DNA from: Bacillota bacterium | GTDB taxonomy: Bacteria > Bacillota > Clostridia > Lachnospirales > Lachnospiraceae | Length of the DNA stretch: 14,373 nt | Assembly: GCA_023387655.1 (NCBI GenBank) | Contig: JAEWHR010000262.1 | Coordinates: forward strand, 1 to 14,373 | Direction of reading: 5' to 3' | Shown: one piece after another, positions 1 through 7,188 of the stretch | How positions within the stretch are numbered: the stretch's first letter is position 1 | Layout of the letters: every line of letters begins with the position of its first letter | Program-made: the position numbers and the translations under genes | The notes under the pieces: model-generated | The model's input: the letters and a program-made list of their open reading frames with translations, nothing else | Database searches by the model: none | What the model was told of the DNA's origin: nothing

Positions 1-1512
1 ATTGGATTTTTAGTGGTTGTTTTATTAATTAGCAGGCACTTTAAGAATAATTATATTAAAAATGCAGTATATCATTATAAAAAATTCGCATTTGATAAAT
101 TACTACAAAAGAATATCAATAATTTCGACAAGGAAGTTACAGGAAAATACATATCTATCTTTACAAACGATATAGAATCTATATCTACTTACTACATATC
201 AGGAAAGATGAATATTATAGTACAGGTTATGACATTCATTGGCGGAATTGCAGCGATGGCATATTTGAATTGGATATTGACCATTTGTGTACTTGGAGTC
301 AGTCTACTTCCTATGTTAGTTTCCGTGATTTTCAGCAATACATTACAGAAGAATGAAAAAGAGGTATCCGACCGAAATGAAAGTTTTATGTCATTAATTA
401 AAGACTTAATGACTGGATTTTCAGTAATTAAGAGTTTTCAAGCGGAAAAAGAGGTAGGAGAAATTTTCAATAAGAAGAATGAAGTTCTAGAGAAAACGAA
501 ACGTAATCGAAGAAAGACTGGCGATTTGATATCCATGGCTTCTACAGTAGCTTCGAGTTTGGTTGAACTTGTTATCTTCGGCGTTGGAGTTTATTTGTCC
601 ATCAAAGGGAAAATAACTGCGGGTACCGTAATCGCTTTTGTACAGTTACTCAATTACGTGTTGGGACCAATTGGTCAACTAAGTAGTTTAGTTACAGCAA
701 AGAAAGCAGCAGAAGTCTTAATTAGAAAGATGGCAGAAGCAACTTTTATTGAAGAAGAAACCGGCAAAGAGGAAAAAGAGGAGTTTCACAAAGAAATAGC
801 ATTTGACAATGTAACATTTGGGTATGAAAAGGAGCATCCAATTTTACAAAATATTAACCTTAAGTTTGAGGAAGGTAAGAGTTATGTTATTGTTGGCGCA
901 AGTGGGAGTGGAAAATCTACACTGGTAAATTTGATGCTAGGAAGATATGACACTTATGATGGCACGATTAAGATTGACGATACAAACCTTAAGAATCTAA
1001 GTGGTAAGAGTATCTGCGAACTTTATTCCGTGATACAACAGAATGTATTTATTTTCGATGATACCATCGCTACGAATATAACTATGTATAAAAACTTTCC
1101 AGATGAGATAGTGAATCAAGCAATCGTGCAGTCTGGATTAGCAAAACTGATTGAAGAGAAGGGGATTGATTATCATTGTGGAGAAAATGGAGCGTTTTTG
1201 TCTGGAGGAGAGAAGCAGAGAATTTCTATTGCACGAAGCCTAATCAGGAATACGCCAATTCTTGTGATGGATGAAGCTACTTCGGCATTAGACCCTGTCA
1301 CAGCAAGGATGGTGGAGGAGGCTATTGCATGTTGTGATAGTCTAACAAGAATTGTAATTTCACATAAATTAGATGAGTCAATTCTTCGTATGTATGACTC
1401 TATTATTGTCTTAAATAATGGCAGTGTCATTGAAAATGGTTCATTTGATCAATTAATTAAGGAGAGAGGTTACTTCTTTTCCTTGTATCAAGTTGAAAAC
1501 AGTATGGCGTGA
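1..1512 (+). CDS. ABC exporter half-transporter (membrane domain fused to ATPase), 5' end cut by window edge
   Basis: The frame is open to base 1, so the true start lies outside the window; about 50-60 N-terminal residues (first membrane helix) are probably missing. Counting from GTG at 13, residues 1-230 hold hydrophobic segments of a type-1 exporter membrane domain. The rest is a nucleotide-binding domain with Walker A GASGSGKST (from residue 295, bases 895-921), a Q-loop in VIQQNVFIF, signature LSGGE (1198-1212), Walker B ILVMDEATSALD (from 1258) and the switch histidine in ISHK (1363-1365). All catalytic motifs are intact, so the ATPase half should be functional. Such proteins act as homo- or heterodimers in the cytoplasmic membrane and export lipids, peptides or drugs; the substrate cannot be told from sequence. 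A partner half-transporter may lie upstream of the window. No terminator is obvious right after the stop. Confidence 0.93.
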   Translation: MGFLVVVLLISRHFKNNYIKNAVYHYKKFAFDKLLQKNINNFDKEVTGKYISIFTNDIESISTYYISGKMNIIVQVMTFIGGIAAMAYLNWILTICVLGVSLLPMLVSVIFSNTLQKNEKEVSDRNESFMSLIKDLMTGFSVIKSFQAEKEVGEIFNKKNEVLEKTKRNRRKTGDLISMASTVASSLVELVIFGVGVYLSIKGKITAGTVIAFVQLLNYVLGPIGQLSSLVTAKKAAEVLIRKMAEATFIEEETGKEEKEEFHKEIAFDNVTFGYEKEHPILQNINLKFEEGKSYVIVGASGSGKSTLVNLMLGRYDTYDGTIKIDDTNLKNLSGKSICELYSVIQQNVFIFDDTIATNITMYKNFPDEIVNQAIVQSGLAKLIEEKGIDYHCGENGAFLSGGEKQRISIARSLIRNTPILVMDEATSALDPVTARMVEEAIACCDSLTRIVISHKLDESILRMYDSIIVLNNGSVIENGSFDQLIKERGYFFSLYQVENSMA

Positions 1513-1544
1513 TTCAACGATGTATTCGTAGTGATTCAAAGTGT

Positions 1545-1747
1545 ATGGAAGAAAATATAAAATATGATTTGTACTGTCTAAAGCAATAAGTTTAGATTAT
1601 GATGTTACAGGTATTTAGGTGCATAATTTATAAAATTATGAGTACAATGATTGATATTATTCAGAGCAAATGAAACAGTTTACAGATTAGGTTCTAATAG
1701 GAACTATCACATCAGGTAAGACTGTTGGAGATTTGTGAAAGGAAGAT
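1545..1747 (+). other. Spacer with possible decayed coding remnant
   Basis: Between the exporter and the next gene, an ATG at 1545 opens a short reading MEENIKYDLYCLK that ends at TAA 1587. Shifting one frame from about 1583 gives a protein-like reading (for example SLDYDVTGI, YYSEQMKQFTD and VLIGTITSGKTVGDL) interrupted by five stop codons (the first TAG at 1616, the last TGA just before the next gene), most of them one substitution away from a sense codon. This looks like a pseudogene with a frameshift and point nonsense changes, but the stretch is short, I do not recognise the family, and chance cannot be excluded. The first part of the spacer also carries a 9-bp direct repeat GTGATTCAA at 1509-1517 and 1531-1539. 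Confidence 0.22.
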
Positions 1748-2464
1748 ATGAATCATATAGTGAGCTCAATCTTATTTTTAATTGTAATTCTAATGGCAAA
1801 TACGATTCAAGTACTTACGGGATTTGCAGGAAATATGCTAGCAATGCCCTTTTCCATCCAGCTAATCGGGGTAAATGAAGCGAAAACAATATTGAATGTG
1901 TTTAATTTAGTAGCATGTACCTACCTTTGGTGGAAAAATAGAGATTATGTAAATCGAAAAGTATTTACTAAAATCATTACCTTTATGATCCTTGGTATGC
2001 TGATAGGAATGTGGTTGTTTGAAATACTTCCAACCAATTTTTTATTAACTGCATATGCGTTATTAATTATTATCATTGCATTGTATAAGATGTTTTGTAA
2101 AAAACAAGTAAGAGTATCAGAGTTTTTTATGATATTTATTATATTGATTGCAGGAATCATACATGGCATGTTTGTTTCGGGTGGAGCGTTGCTTGTTATT
2201 TATGCAGTGAGTGTGTTAAAAGATAAGAAGGAATTCCGTGCAACCTTATCTCCTGTTTGGGTTATTTTAGCTATTATTTTAATGTTTTCTCATGCAAGAA
2301 GTGGTTTCTATACAAGCAATACAATAACACTAATTGGTTTAAGTATGATCCCTCTTATTATATCAATATGGTTAGGGAATATGTTATTCGATAAGATTAA
2401 TCAGACGATGTTCTTAAAAGTTACTTATATTTTGTTATTAATCTCAGGCATATCTTTACTTTAA
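1748..2464 (+). CDS. TauE/SafE family membrane permease (sulfite/organosulfonate exporter-like)
   Basis: A 238-residue, very hydrophobic protein with about seven or eight membrane helices arranged as two halves. The N-terminal half carries TGFAGNMLAMP at residues 24-34 and the second half carries GMFVSGGALLVIYAVS followed by KEFRATLS, the two glycine-rich repeat signatures of the TauE/SafE (DUF81) family. Members move sulfite, sulfoacetate or related small anions across the cytoplasmic membrane, but most clostridial members have no known substrate. The start is supported by AAAGGAAG at 1738-1745 just before ATG 1748. Length is at the short end of the family (about 240-260). It appears to be a single-gene unit; neighbours give no clue to substrate. 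Confidence 0.82.
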   Translation: MNHIVSSILFLIVILMANTIQVLTGFAGNMLAMPFSIQLIGVNEAKTILNVFNLVACTYLWWKNRDYVNRKVFTKIITFMILGMLIGMWLFEILPTNFLLTAYALLIIIIALYKMFCKKQVRVSEFFMIFIILIAGIIHGMFVSGGALLVIYAVSVLKDKKEFRATLSPVWVILAIILMFSHARSGFYTSNTITLIGLSMIPLIISIWLGNMLFDKINQTMFLKVTYILLLISGISLL

Positions 2465-2611
2465 AAAGATAAGCTTATTAGAAGATAAATTATTCAAATC
2501 AAGGAAACAGCTTGTCATCCCAACCTTAAGTTAACTACCAACAATAAGTATTTACATCATGCGGTTCTTTCGGTATGATAGGGTTATAAAAGAGGTTAGG
2601 AGAATAGGTGT

Positions 2612-2971
2612 ATGGGATGTTTAGGGAATGTTTTATGGTTCATATTTGGAGGTTTCTTAAGTGGGTTAAGTTGGCTTTTAGTAGGTTGCTTATGGTGCAT
2701 AACCATCGTAGGTATACCAGTTGGTTTGCAGTGCTTTAAACTTGCGGGATTGAGTTTCTTTCCATTTGGAAAAGAAGTTCAATATGGAGGCGGTGCAGCT
2801 TCCTTTCTATTGAATGTATTATGGATTGTTTTTTCGGGATTTATTTTAGCAATTGAACATGTTGTAATGGGATGTATATTATGTGTGACTATCATAGGAA
2901 TACCGTTTGGATTACAACACTTTAAGCTTGCTAAACTTGCACTTATGCCATTTGGAGCAACAGTATATTAA
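2612..2971 (+). CDS. YccF-family small membrane protein
   Basis: A 119-residue protein made of two homologous halves, each with the pattern 'LxNVLWxxFxGF ... CxxCxTIxGIPxGLQxFKLAxLxxxPFG', seen at about residues 5-53 and 66-116. This internal duplication with the FKLA...PFG ending is the hallmark of the YccF (DUF307) domain. Four membrane helices are likely. The biochemical role of YccF proteins is not established. The ribosome binding site TTAGGAG (2596-2602) sits 9 bases before ATG 2612. A strong intrinsic terminator follows the stop, so the gene is transcribed as a short unit, perhaps from a promoter in 2465-2611, where I see only a weak imperfect hairpin (2556-2579). Confidence 0.85.
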   Translation: MGCLGNVLWFIFGGFLSGLSWLLVGCLWCITIVGIPVGLQCFKLAGLSFFPFGKEVQYGGGAASFLLNVLWIVFSGFILAIEHVVMGCILCVTIIGIPFGLQHFKLAKLALMPFGATVY

Positions 2972-2983
2972 AAAATAATATTT

Positions 2984-3020
2984 GGGAGGAATTACAGAGT
3001 AGGTAATTCTTCCCGTTTTT
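2984..3020 (+). terminator. Intrinsic terminator after the YccF gene
   Basis: GGGAGGAATTAC (2984-2995) pairs with GTAATTCTTCCC (3003-3014) over 12 positions with one G-T wobble, a 7-base loop between them, then a run of five T (3016-3020). It lies 12 bases after the stop codon of the YccF gene. Confidence 0.9.
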
Positions 3021-3108
3021 CTGTGTTGGGATAAAACCAGTATGCGAAAGAGGCTTAGAATTATAGAAAATCTTAAGGGGTAAATGTAATATTTCAAGAA
3101 AGGAACAA

Positions 3109-3138
3109 TTTACCTGGATAGAGGACATATGGTATAAT
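3109..3138 (+). promoter_or_regulatory. Extended -10 promoter for the sensor operon
   Basis: TATAAT at 3133-3138 is preceded by TGG, giving an extended -10 (TGnTATAAT). A weak -35-like TTTACC lies at 3109-3114 with an 18-base spacer. It is the best promoter match between the upstream terminator and the lipoprotein start, and would give a leader of about 130 bases. The rest of 2972-3273 holds the terminator and the leader hairpin described separately. Confidence 0.6.
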
Positions 3139-3200
3139 ATGGATATAATTAAAACTAAAATATTCAAATAAAGCACGCACGCATAGCGCACTAACTTTAC

Positions 3201-3239
3201 ATGAACAAGGAAAACAGTAACACTGTTTTTAGCGTTCAT
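3201..3239 (+). promoter_or_regulatory. Leader hairpin / palindromic operator candidate upstream of lipoprotein 1
   Basis: ATGAAC (3201-3206) pairs with GTTCAT (3234-3239), and inside it AAAACAGT (3211-3218) pairs with ACTGTTTT (3222-3229) around a 3-base loop, with a symmetric 4x4 internal loop between the two stems. It falls between the predicted promoter and the ribosome binding site. It could be an RNA leader structure, a weak attenuator (five T at 3226-3230), or a DNA operator. Confidence 0.5.
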
Positions 3240-3273
3240 AAATATAGCTGTTCTTAAAAGAAAGGAGCAGAAC

Positions 3274-4293
3274 GTGAAAAAAATCCATAGAGATATCGGT
3301 TGTTTCATGGCTATCTTGTTAATTTCATTTTTATTAGCTAGTTGTAGTAATACAGGGCAGAATGAGAATTCCTATGCCCCGTTGGAAGAACAAAAGCTCA
3401 TTGTCTATACATCCCATAAAAAAGAAGTGTATGGTCCTATCATTAAGGAATTTGAAGAACGTACGGGAATTTGGGTACAGGTGAAGGATGGAGGAACCAA
3501 TGAGCTATTAGAACAGATCGCTATGCTTTCTGGAGCATCGGTTTGTGATGTGATGTTTGGCGGTGGGGTAGAGAACCTGGATGCATATGAAGAGTATTTT
3601 GCACCCTATGTTTGCAAAGATAGTGAAGTATTAGATCAGACATTTATTTCAGAAAACCAGTGCTGGACAGCATTTTCCGCGCTACCTATTGTCTTAATCT
3701 ATAATAATAAGCTGGTATATGAGACGGTAGCACCAACTGGTTGGGAGGATTTATTAGAAGATAGATGGATAGGTAAGGTAGCATTCGCTGATCCTAATAC
3801 CTCTGGCTCAAGTTATACTGGGCTTGCCACCATGGTACAAGTATTAAAGGAAAAAGATCCTGAATGCTTGGAACGTTTTGCTAAGATTTTGGATGGTAAT
3901 ATTTTAAATGGTTCTGGGGATGTGATAGATGCGGTGGTAAAGGGAACAAGATTGGTGGGAATCACGTTAGAAGAAACCGCACTAAAGAAGATTGCAGCCG
4001 GTGCTGATATTACCATGGTATACCCAGTGGAAGGAACAAGTGCTGTACCAGATGGGAGTGCGCTGGTTAAGAATGCACCTCATGAAGAAAATGCAAAACT
4101 ATTCTTGGATTTTATTGTAAGTCAAGAGGCACAACAGTTTATCGTCGATGAGTTTTATCGGAGGTCAATTAGAAGTGATATCAAAGGATCTATAAAGCAG
4201 TCATCTGATATTGTTATTATAGATTATGATTTAGAATGGGCAAGCAGCAATCAGAATGATTTATTGAAACGTTGGTCGGAACTTATAAAATAG
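3274..4293 (+). CDS. Extracellular solute-binding lipoprotein, AfuA/FutA/HptA-like (sensor partner)
   Basis: Starts at GTG 3274, six bases after AAAGGAG (3261-3267). Residues 1-23 are a lipoprotein signal with lipobox LLASC, acylated Cys24, so the protein is tethered outside the membrane. The body is a type-2 periplasmic-binding-protein fold of the Fe3+/hexose-phosphate class: LIVYTSHKKE near residue 43, GTNELLEQI, CDVMFGGGVEN, FSALPIVLIYNNKLV, GWEDLLEDRWIGKVAFADP, GSSYTGLATM and the late SQEAQQFIVDE segment. Total 339 residues is normal. It has no permease or ATPase directly behind it; instead a histidine kinase and response regulator follow within 25 bases, the layout of HptA-HptS-HptR. I therefore infer a sensing role in which the ligand-bound lipoprotein contacts the kinase. 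The ligand is unknown; hexose phosphate is a candidate by analogy, iron less so given the context. Confidence 0.85.
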   Translation: MKKIHRDIGCFMAILLISFLLASCSNTGQNENSYAPLEEQKLIVYTSHKKEVYGPIIKEFEERTGIWVQVKDGGTNELLEQIAMLSGASVCDVMFGGGVENLDAYEEYFAPYVCKDSEVLDQTFISENQCWTAFSALPIVLIYNNKLVYETVAPTGWEDLLEDRWIGKVAFADPNTSGSSYTGLATMVQVLKEKDPECLERFAKILDGNILNGSGDVIDAVVKGTRLVGITLEETALKKIAAGADITMVYPVEGTSAVPDGSALVKNAPHEENAKLFLDFIVSQEAQQFIVDEFYRRSIRSDIKGSIKQSSDIVIIDYDLEWASSNQNDLLKRWSELIK

Positions 4294-4317
4294 GATTACA
4301 TCGGAATGGGGATTATA

Positions 4318-6048
4318 ATGCGAAATTTTATTCGTAAGTCATTTAAGAGAGAATTGCTACTTTGCTTTCTGGTGGTAGCCTTATTACCTTTAATTATCTG
4401 CAACGTTTTTATGGTACTGTCATTTCAAGAGAAAATACAAAGAGATTATGAAAAAGAAGCAACAAACCAACTACAAATTATGGAGTCTGCAATTACAGAT
4501 GTTTTTCTGGAATTTCAAACTGTTGGGAAAGAACTAAGCCAAAATGAGAATGTAATAGAATCCTTGTACATAAAAGATACGGAACTAAAGAAAGGAATCT
4601 ATGTTGAGCTATACAAGGTGACTGCAAGACTCCGTGAAAATGCTCAGTTTCATCTTTATTCCAAAGGGGGAATATGCAAATATTCTACGGATAATGCAAT
4701 GCTTGGCACAATGCTTCCTACCTACTGGGGAATTCTAAGGGCAGCGTCAGAAAGTAGAGATACCTTGGTAATCCGGAATGTGGAGGAGTATACTGCTGAG
4801 GCGAAAGGAACGTTACTTCGGACGGCGCAGGCGATTACAGATCGTAGGGGGAATTGTATTGGTTATGTTGTCATTGATATGAAAAGTGAACATTTTGATA
4901 GTCTGTTAAATGGAACATATAACGTAACTAATAGTATTATGGTACTTGATCAATATTGGAATAGTATCTATAGTACAGAAGTGAACCAAAACGAATCGAT
5001 GGTACCTCTTCTTCGAAACCAGGTATTTCAGGGAAAAAGTCTTAAGGAGATAGAGGATGGGAGCAGATGCTATGTAACGAAAATCGGTGAAACAGGTTTG
5101 GTGATTGTATTAAAACAAAGAGAGATTTTTACATCGAAAATAAATAATACCATGTATAGTATCAGTATTATGATGGCTTTGGTTAGCCTGATTTTTTGTG
5201 TTGCTGTGGCTCTTGGATTTAGTCGAAGTCTTACGAACCCAATTAATAAGCTAACCAATGCCATGCGTGAAGTGGAGAATGGGAATCTTGAGGTAAGAAT
5301 TGATTTGGATAGGCAGGATGAAATCGGAAGGTTATCAGAAGATTTTAATCAGATGACCAAAGAATTGAAGGATTTTATGATTAGTCAGGTAAAGCAACAG
5401 CAGGAGCTGAATGAATCTAATATTGCAAGAATGCAGGCACAATTAAATCCTCATTTTTTATATAATACATTGGATACGATGAAATGGGTAGCAAAAGCAA
5501 ATCATGTACCTGAGATAGCAACCCTATCCTCAAGCCTCGCAAAAATTTTAAGAATCAGTATTTCGGAAGAGCAGTTTATTCCTTTAAAAGAAGAGATGGA
5601 ATTAGTAAAATGTTATGTAGATATCCAAAGAATCCGTTTTTCAGATAAGTTTGAGTATGAAGCTAATTTACCAAAGGAATTAGAAGAGTGTATTGTCCCT
5701 AAATTAGTAATTCAGCCCTTAGTAGAAAATGCAATTATACATGGCTTAGTAGATCGTGATAGTGGTCAGATTAAAATAGATATAGAACGAATCAAGAATC
5801 AGCTTATTCTTACTGTATCAGATGACGGTTGCGGCATAGAAAAAGAAAGAATGGAGCAGATAAATAGGAGAGATCGAAATAAACTAACAGGGCATCTCGG
5901 GATTTATAATGTAGATACCATTATCAGATTACATTATGGACAGAAATATGGATTGCACGTAAGTGCGATAGATACGGGTGGAACAAAAGTTATCGTAACA
6001 TTGCCTCTTTGGAAGGGGGATAGTGATGCTAAAAGTTATAGTAGTTGA
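4318..6048 (+). CDS. LytS/YesM-type sensor histidine kinase
   Basis: ATG 4318 is preferred because GGGGA (4308-4312) lies five bases before it; an in-frame ATG at 4306 would add four residues. The 576-residue protein has membrane helix 1 at about residues 13-33, an extracellular sensing region of roughly 245 residues (Cache-like in size, not clearly assignable), helix 2 at about 280-301, a HAMP linker to about 355 (LTNPINKLTNAM, DEIGRLSEDFNQM), and a His_kinase domain with the phosphorylated His379 in QLNPHFLYNTLD. The ATPase domain follows with N-box VENAIIHGL, G1 DDGCGIE and G2 GHLGIYNV. It should autophosphorylate on His379 and pass phosphate to the regulator, whose coding start overlaps its end by 23 bases. 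The large outer domain is the likely docking surface for the preceding lipoprotein. Confidence 0.95.
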   Translation: MRNFIRKSFKRELLLCFLVVALLPLIICNVFMVLSFQEKIQRDYEKEATNQLQIMESAITDVFLEFQTVGKELSQNENVIESLYIKDTELKKGIYVELYKVTARLRENAQFHLYSKGGICKYSTDNAMLGTMLPTYWGILRAASESRDTLVIRNVEEYTAEAKGTLLRTAQAITDRRGNCIGYVVIDMKSEHFDSLLNGTYNVTNSIMVLDQYWNSIYSTEVNQNESMVPLLRNQVFQGKSLKEIEDGSRCYVTKIGETGLVIVLKQREIFTSKINNTMYSISIMMALVSLIFCVAVALGFSRSLTNPINKLTNAMREVENGNLEVRIDLDRQDEIGRLSEDFNQMTKELKDFMISQVKQQQELNESNIARMQAQLNPHFLYNTLDTMKWVAKANHVPEIATLSSSLAKILRISISEEQFIPLKEEMELVKCYVDIQRIRFSDKFEYEANLPKELEECIVPKLVIQPLVENAIIHGLVDRDSGQIKIDIERIKNQLILTVSDDGCGIEKERMEQINRRDRNKLTGHLGIYNVDTIIRLHYGQKYGLHVSAIDTGGTKVIVTLPLWKGDSDAKSYSS

Positions 6049-6784
6049 TGATGAAGCATTGGTAAGGAAGGGAATTGTTTTAGAAATTGACTGGCAATCG
6101 ATTGGATGCATGGTTGTTGCAGAAGGGGCGAATGGAATAGAAGGGGTGGCTGCTACTCATAAGTATCAGCCAGATTTAATCATTACAGATATCAGAATGC
6201 CGAAAATGGATGGAATCGAGATGGTACGTCAGTTGCGGTCGGAAGGATATGAGGTTAATGTTATATTCCTTACAGCATATAGTGACTTTAATTATGCACA
6301 GAGCGCGATAAAGCTTTATGCTGCTGATTATTTACTTAAGCCTTTTGAAGATGGGGAATTGGAGGCTGCAGTAACCAGAATTCAAAAGCGTATAGAAGAA
6401 AAACAAAAAGATTTCACAGCGACAAGTGACTCTTTGTTTATGTTACAAAAAGGAGATAAGAGTAAGTATGTAATGGAAGCGATTGATTATATCGCAAGTC
6501 ATTATGGGGATGAGGACATCCGAATTGGCTCTATTGCAGATTTTATTGGAATTAGCGAGGGGCACTTAAGTCGAATCTTTCGGAAAGAAACGGACTATAC
6601 CGTGATGTCATATATCACAAAGTATCGGATACATACGGCAATGAAACTGCTATGCGATTGCAGGCATAAGGTTTATGAGGTCGCTGAGATGGTAGGATAT
6701 CATGATATCACCTATTTTAGTAGTACATTTAAAAAGATAGCCGGGGTATCACCATCAGAATATCAAGACAGAAGTGTTAGATAA
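6026..6784 (+). CDS. AraC-type response regulator (YesN/HptR-like, short form)
   Basis: ATG 6026 follows GGAAGGGGGA (6011-6020); a GTG at 6023 would add one residue. The receiver domain spans residues 1-120 with acidic pocket VVDDEA, phospho-acceptor Asp55 in IITDIRMP, the TAYSDF threonine region and Lys in LLKPFE. After a linker of only about 25 residues, an AraC-type double helix-turn-helix covers about 148-252 (IADFIGISEGHLSRIFRKE; VAEMVGYHDITYFSSTFKK; SPSEYQ). At 252 residues it is much shorter than the roughly 500-residue YesN proteins and matches the compact HptR type. It probably activates transcription of the importer that lies downstream of the mobile element, and possibly of its own operon. 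Overlap with the kinase shows translational coupling. Confidence 0.94.
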   Translation: MLKVIVVDDEALVRKGIVLEIDWQSIGCMVVAEGANGIEGVAATHKYQPDLIITDIRMPKMDGIEMVRQLRSEGYEVNVIFLTAYSDFNYAQSAIKLYAADYLLKPFEDGELEAAVTRIQKRIEEKQKDFTATSDSLFMLQKGDKSKYVMEAIDYIASHYGDEDIRIGSIADFIGISEGHLSRIFRKETDYTVMSYITKYRIHTAMKLLCDCRHKVYEVAEMVGYHDITYFSSTFKKIAGVSPSEYQDRSVR

Positions 6785-7060
6785 TAACAGATATAGTGTG
6801 ATTTAATAGGCTATTCCATAAGTGAATAGTGAAATGGGAAAAATCTCCATAATTTATCGTACTATCCTGAATAAAAGTCATTCCAATATTTTAAAGTAAA
6901 TCTCATATCCCATATAATACCGTAATAAGAATATGGACTCAAATAAAATATTCTTTAAACAAAACGATCTCATTTTTACTGGTTAGTTGTTAAATATACT
7001 AATAAAAATTAAATGGAAATATAAAAAACATTAAAATTACAATATTGTTGAATTGCAACA
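6785..7060. other. Non-coding gap after the regulator gene
   Basis: About 280 AT-rich bases with no credible gene. A short stem CTATTC/GAATAG (6811-6829) lies near the regulator stop but has no T-run. TTGTTG at 7045-7050 may be the -35 half of a promoter now separated from its -10 by the mobile element: without the insertion it would sit 18 bases upstream of the TATAAT now at 8653-8658. Confidence 0.5.
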
Positions 7061-7068
7061 AATAAATA
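7061..7068. repeat. Left target-site duplication (AATAAATA)
   Basis: AATAAATA directly abuts the left inverted repeat of the element, and the identical octamer directly abuts the right end at 8645-8652. Eight bases is the duplication length expected for the IS1595 family. Confidence 0.8.
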
Positions 7069-7089
7069 GGCTCTGAAACAATATATGGT
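7069..7089 (+). repeat. Left terminal inverted repeat of the element
   Basis: GGCTCTG followed by ACAA and ATAT blocks; pairs with the right end 8624-8644 at 17 of 21 positions. Immediately preceded by the target-site duplication. Confidence 0.8.
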
Positions 7090-7103
7090 TGAAAAATGAT
7101 ATT

Positions 7104-7136
7104 AATTTAGCAGAGCATAAAGCGCTCTGCTAAATT
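7104..7136 (-). terminator. Hairpin terminator of the passenger gene
   Basis: AATTTAGCAGAGC (7104-7116) and GCTCTGCTAAATT (7124-7136) form a perfect 13-bp stem around a 7-base loop, 53 bases beyond the stop codon of the minus-strand gene. On the minus strand it is followed by a moderately T-rich stretch. It may also block transcripts arriving from the regulator gene on the other side. Confidence 0.7.
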
Positions 7137-7188
7137 GGACTTCTTTTATTACGCAATAGAGAAAGATTGTGAGTCATGTGATTTCTCT

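Noticed and set aside
2912..3308. Minus-strand frames over the YccF end and the sensor leader
   Set aside because: They run through a terminator and a promoter on the other strand and show no recognisable domain or ribosome site.
6811..6829. Stem CTATTC/GAATAG as terminator of the sensor operon
   Set aside because: Only six pairs, AT-rich, and no following T-run.
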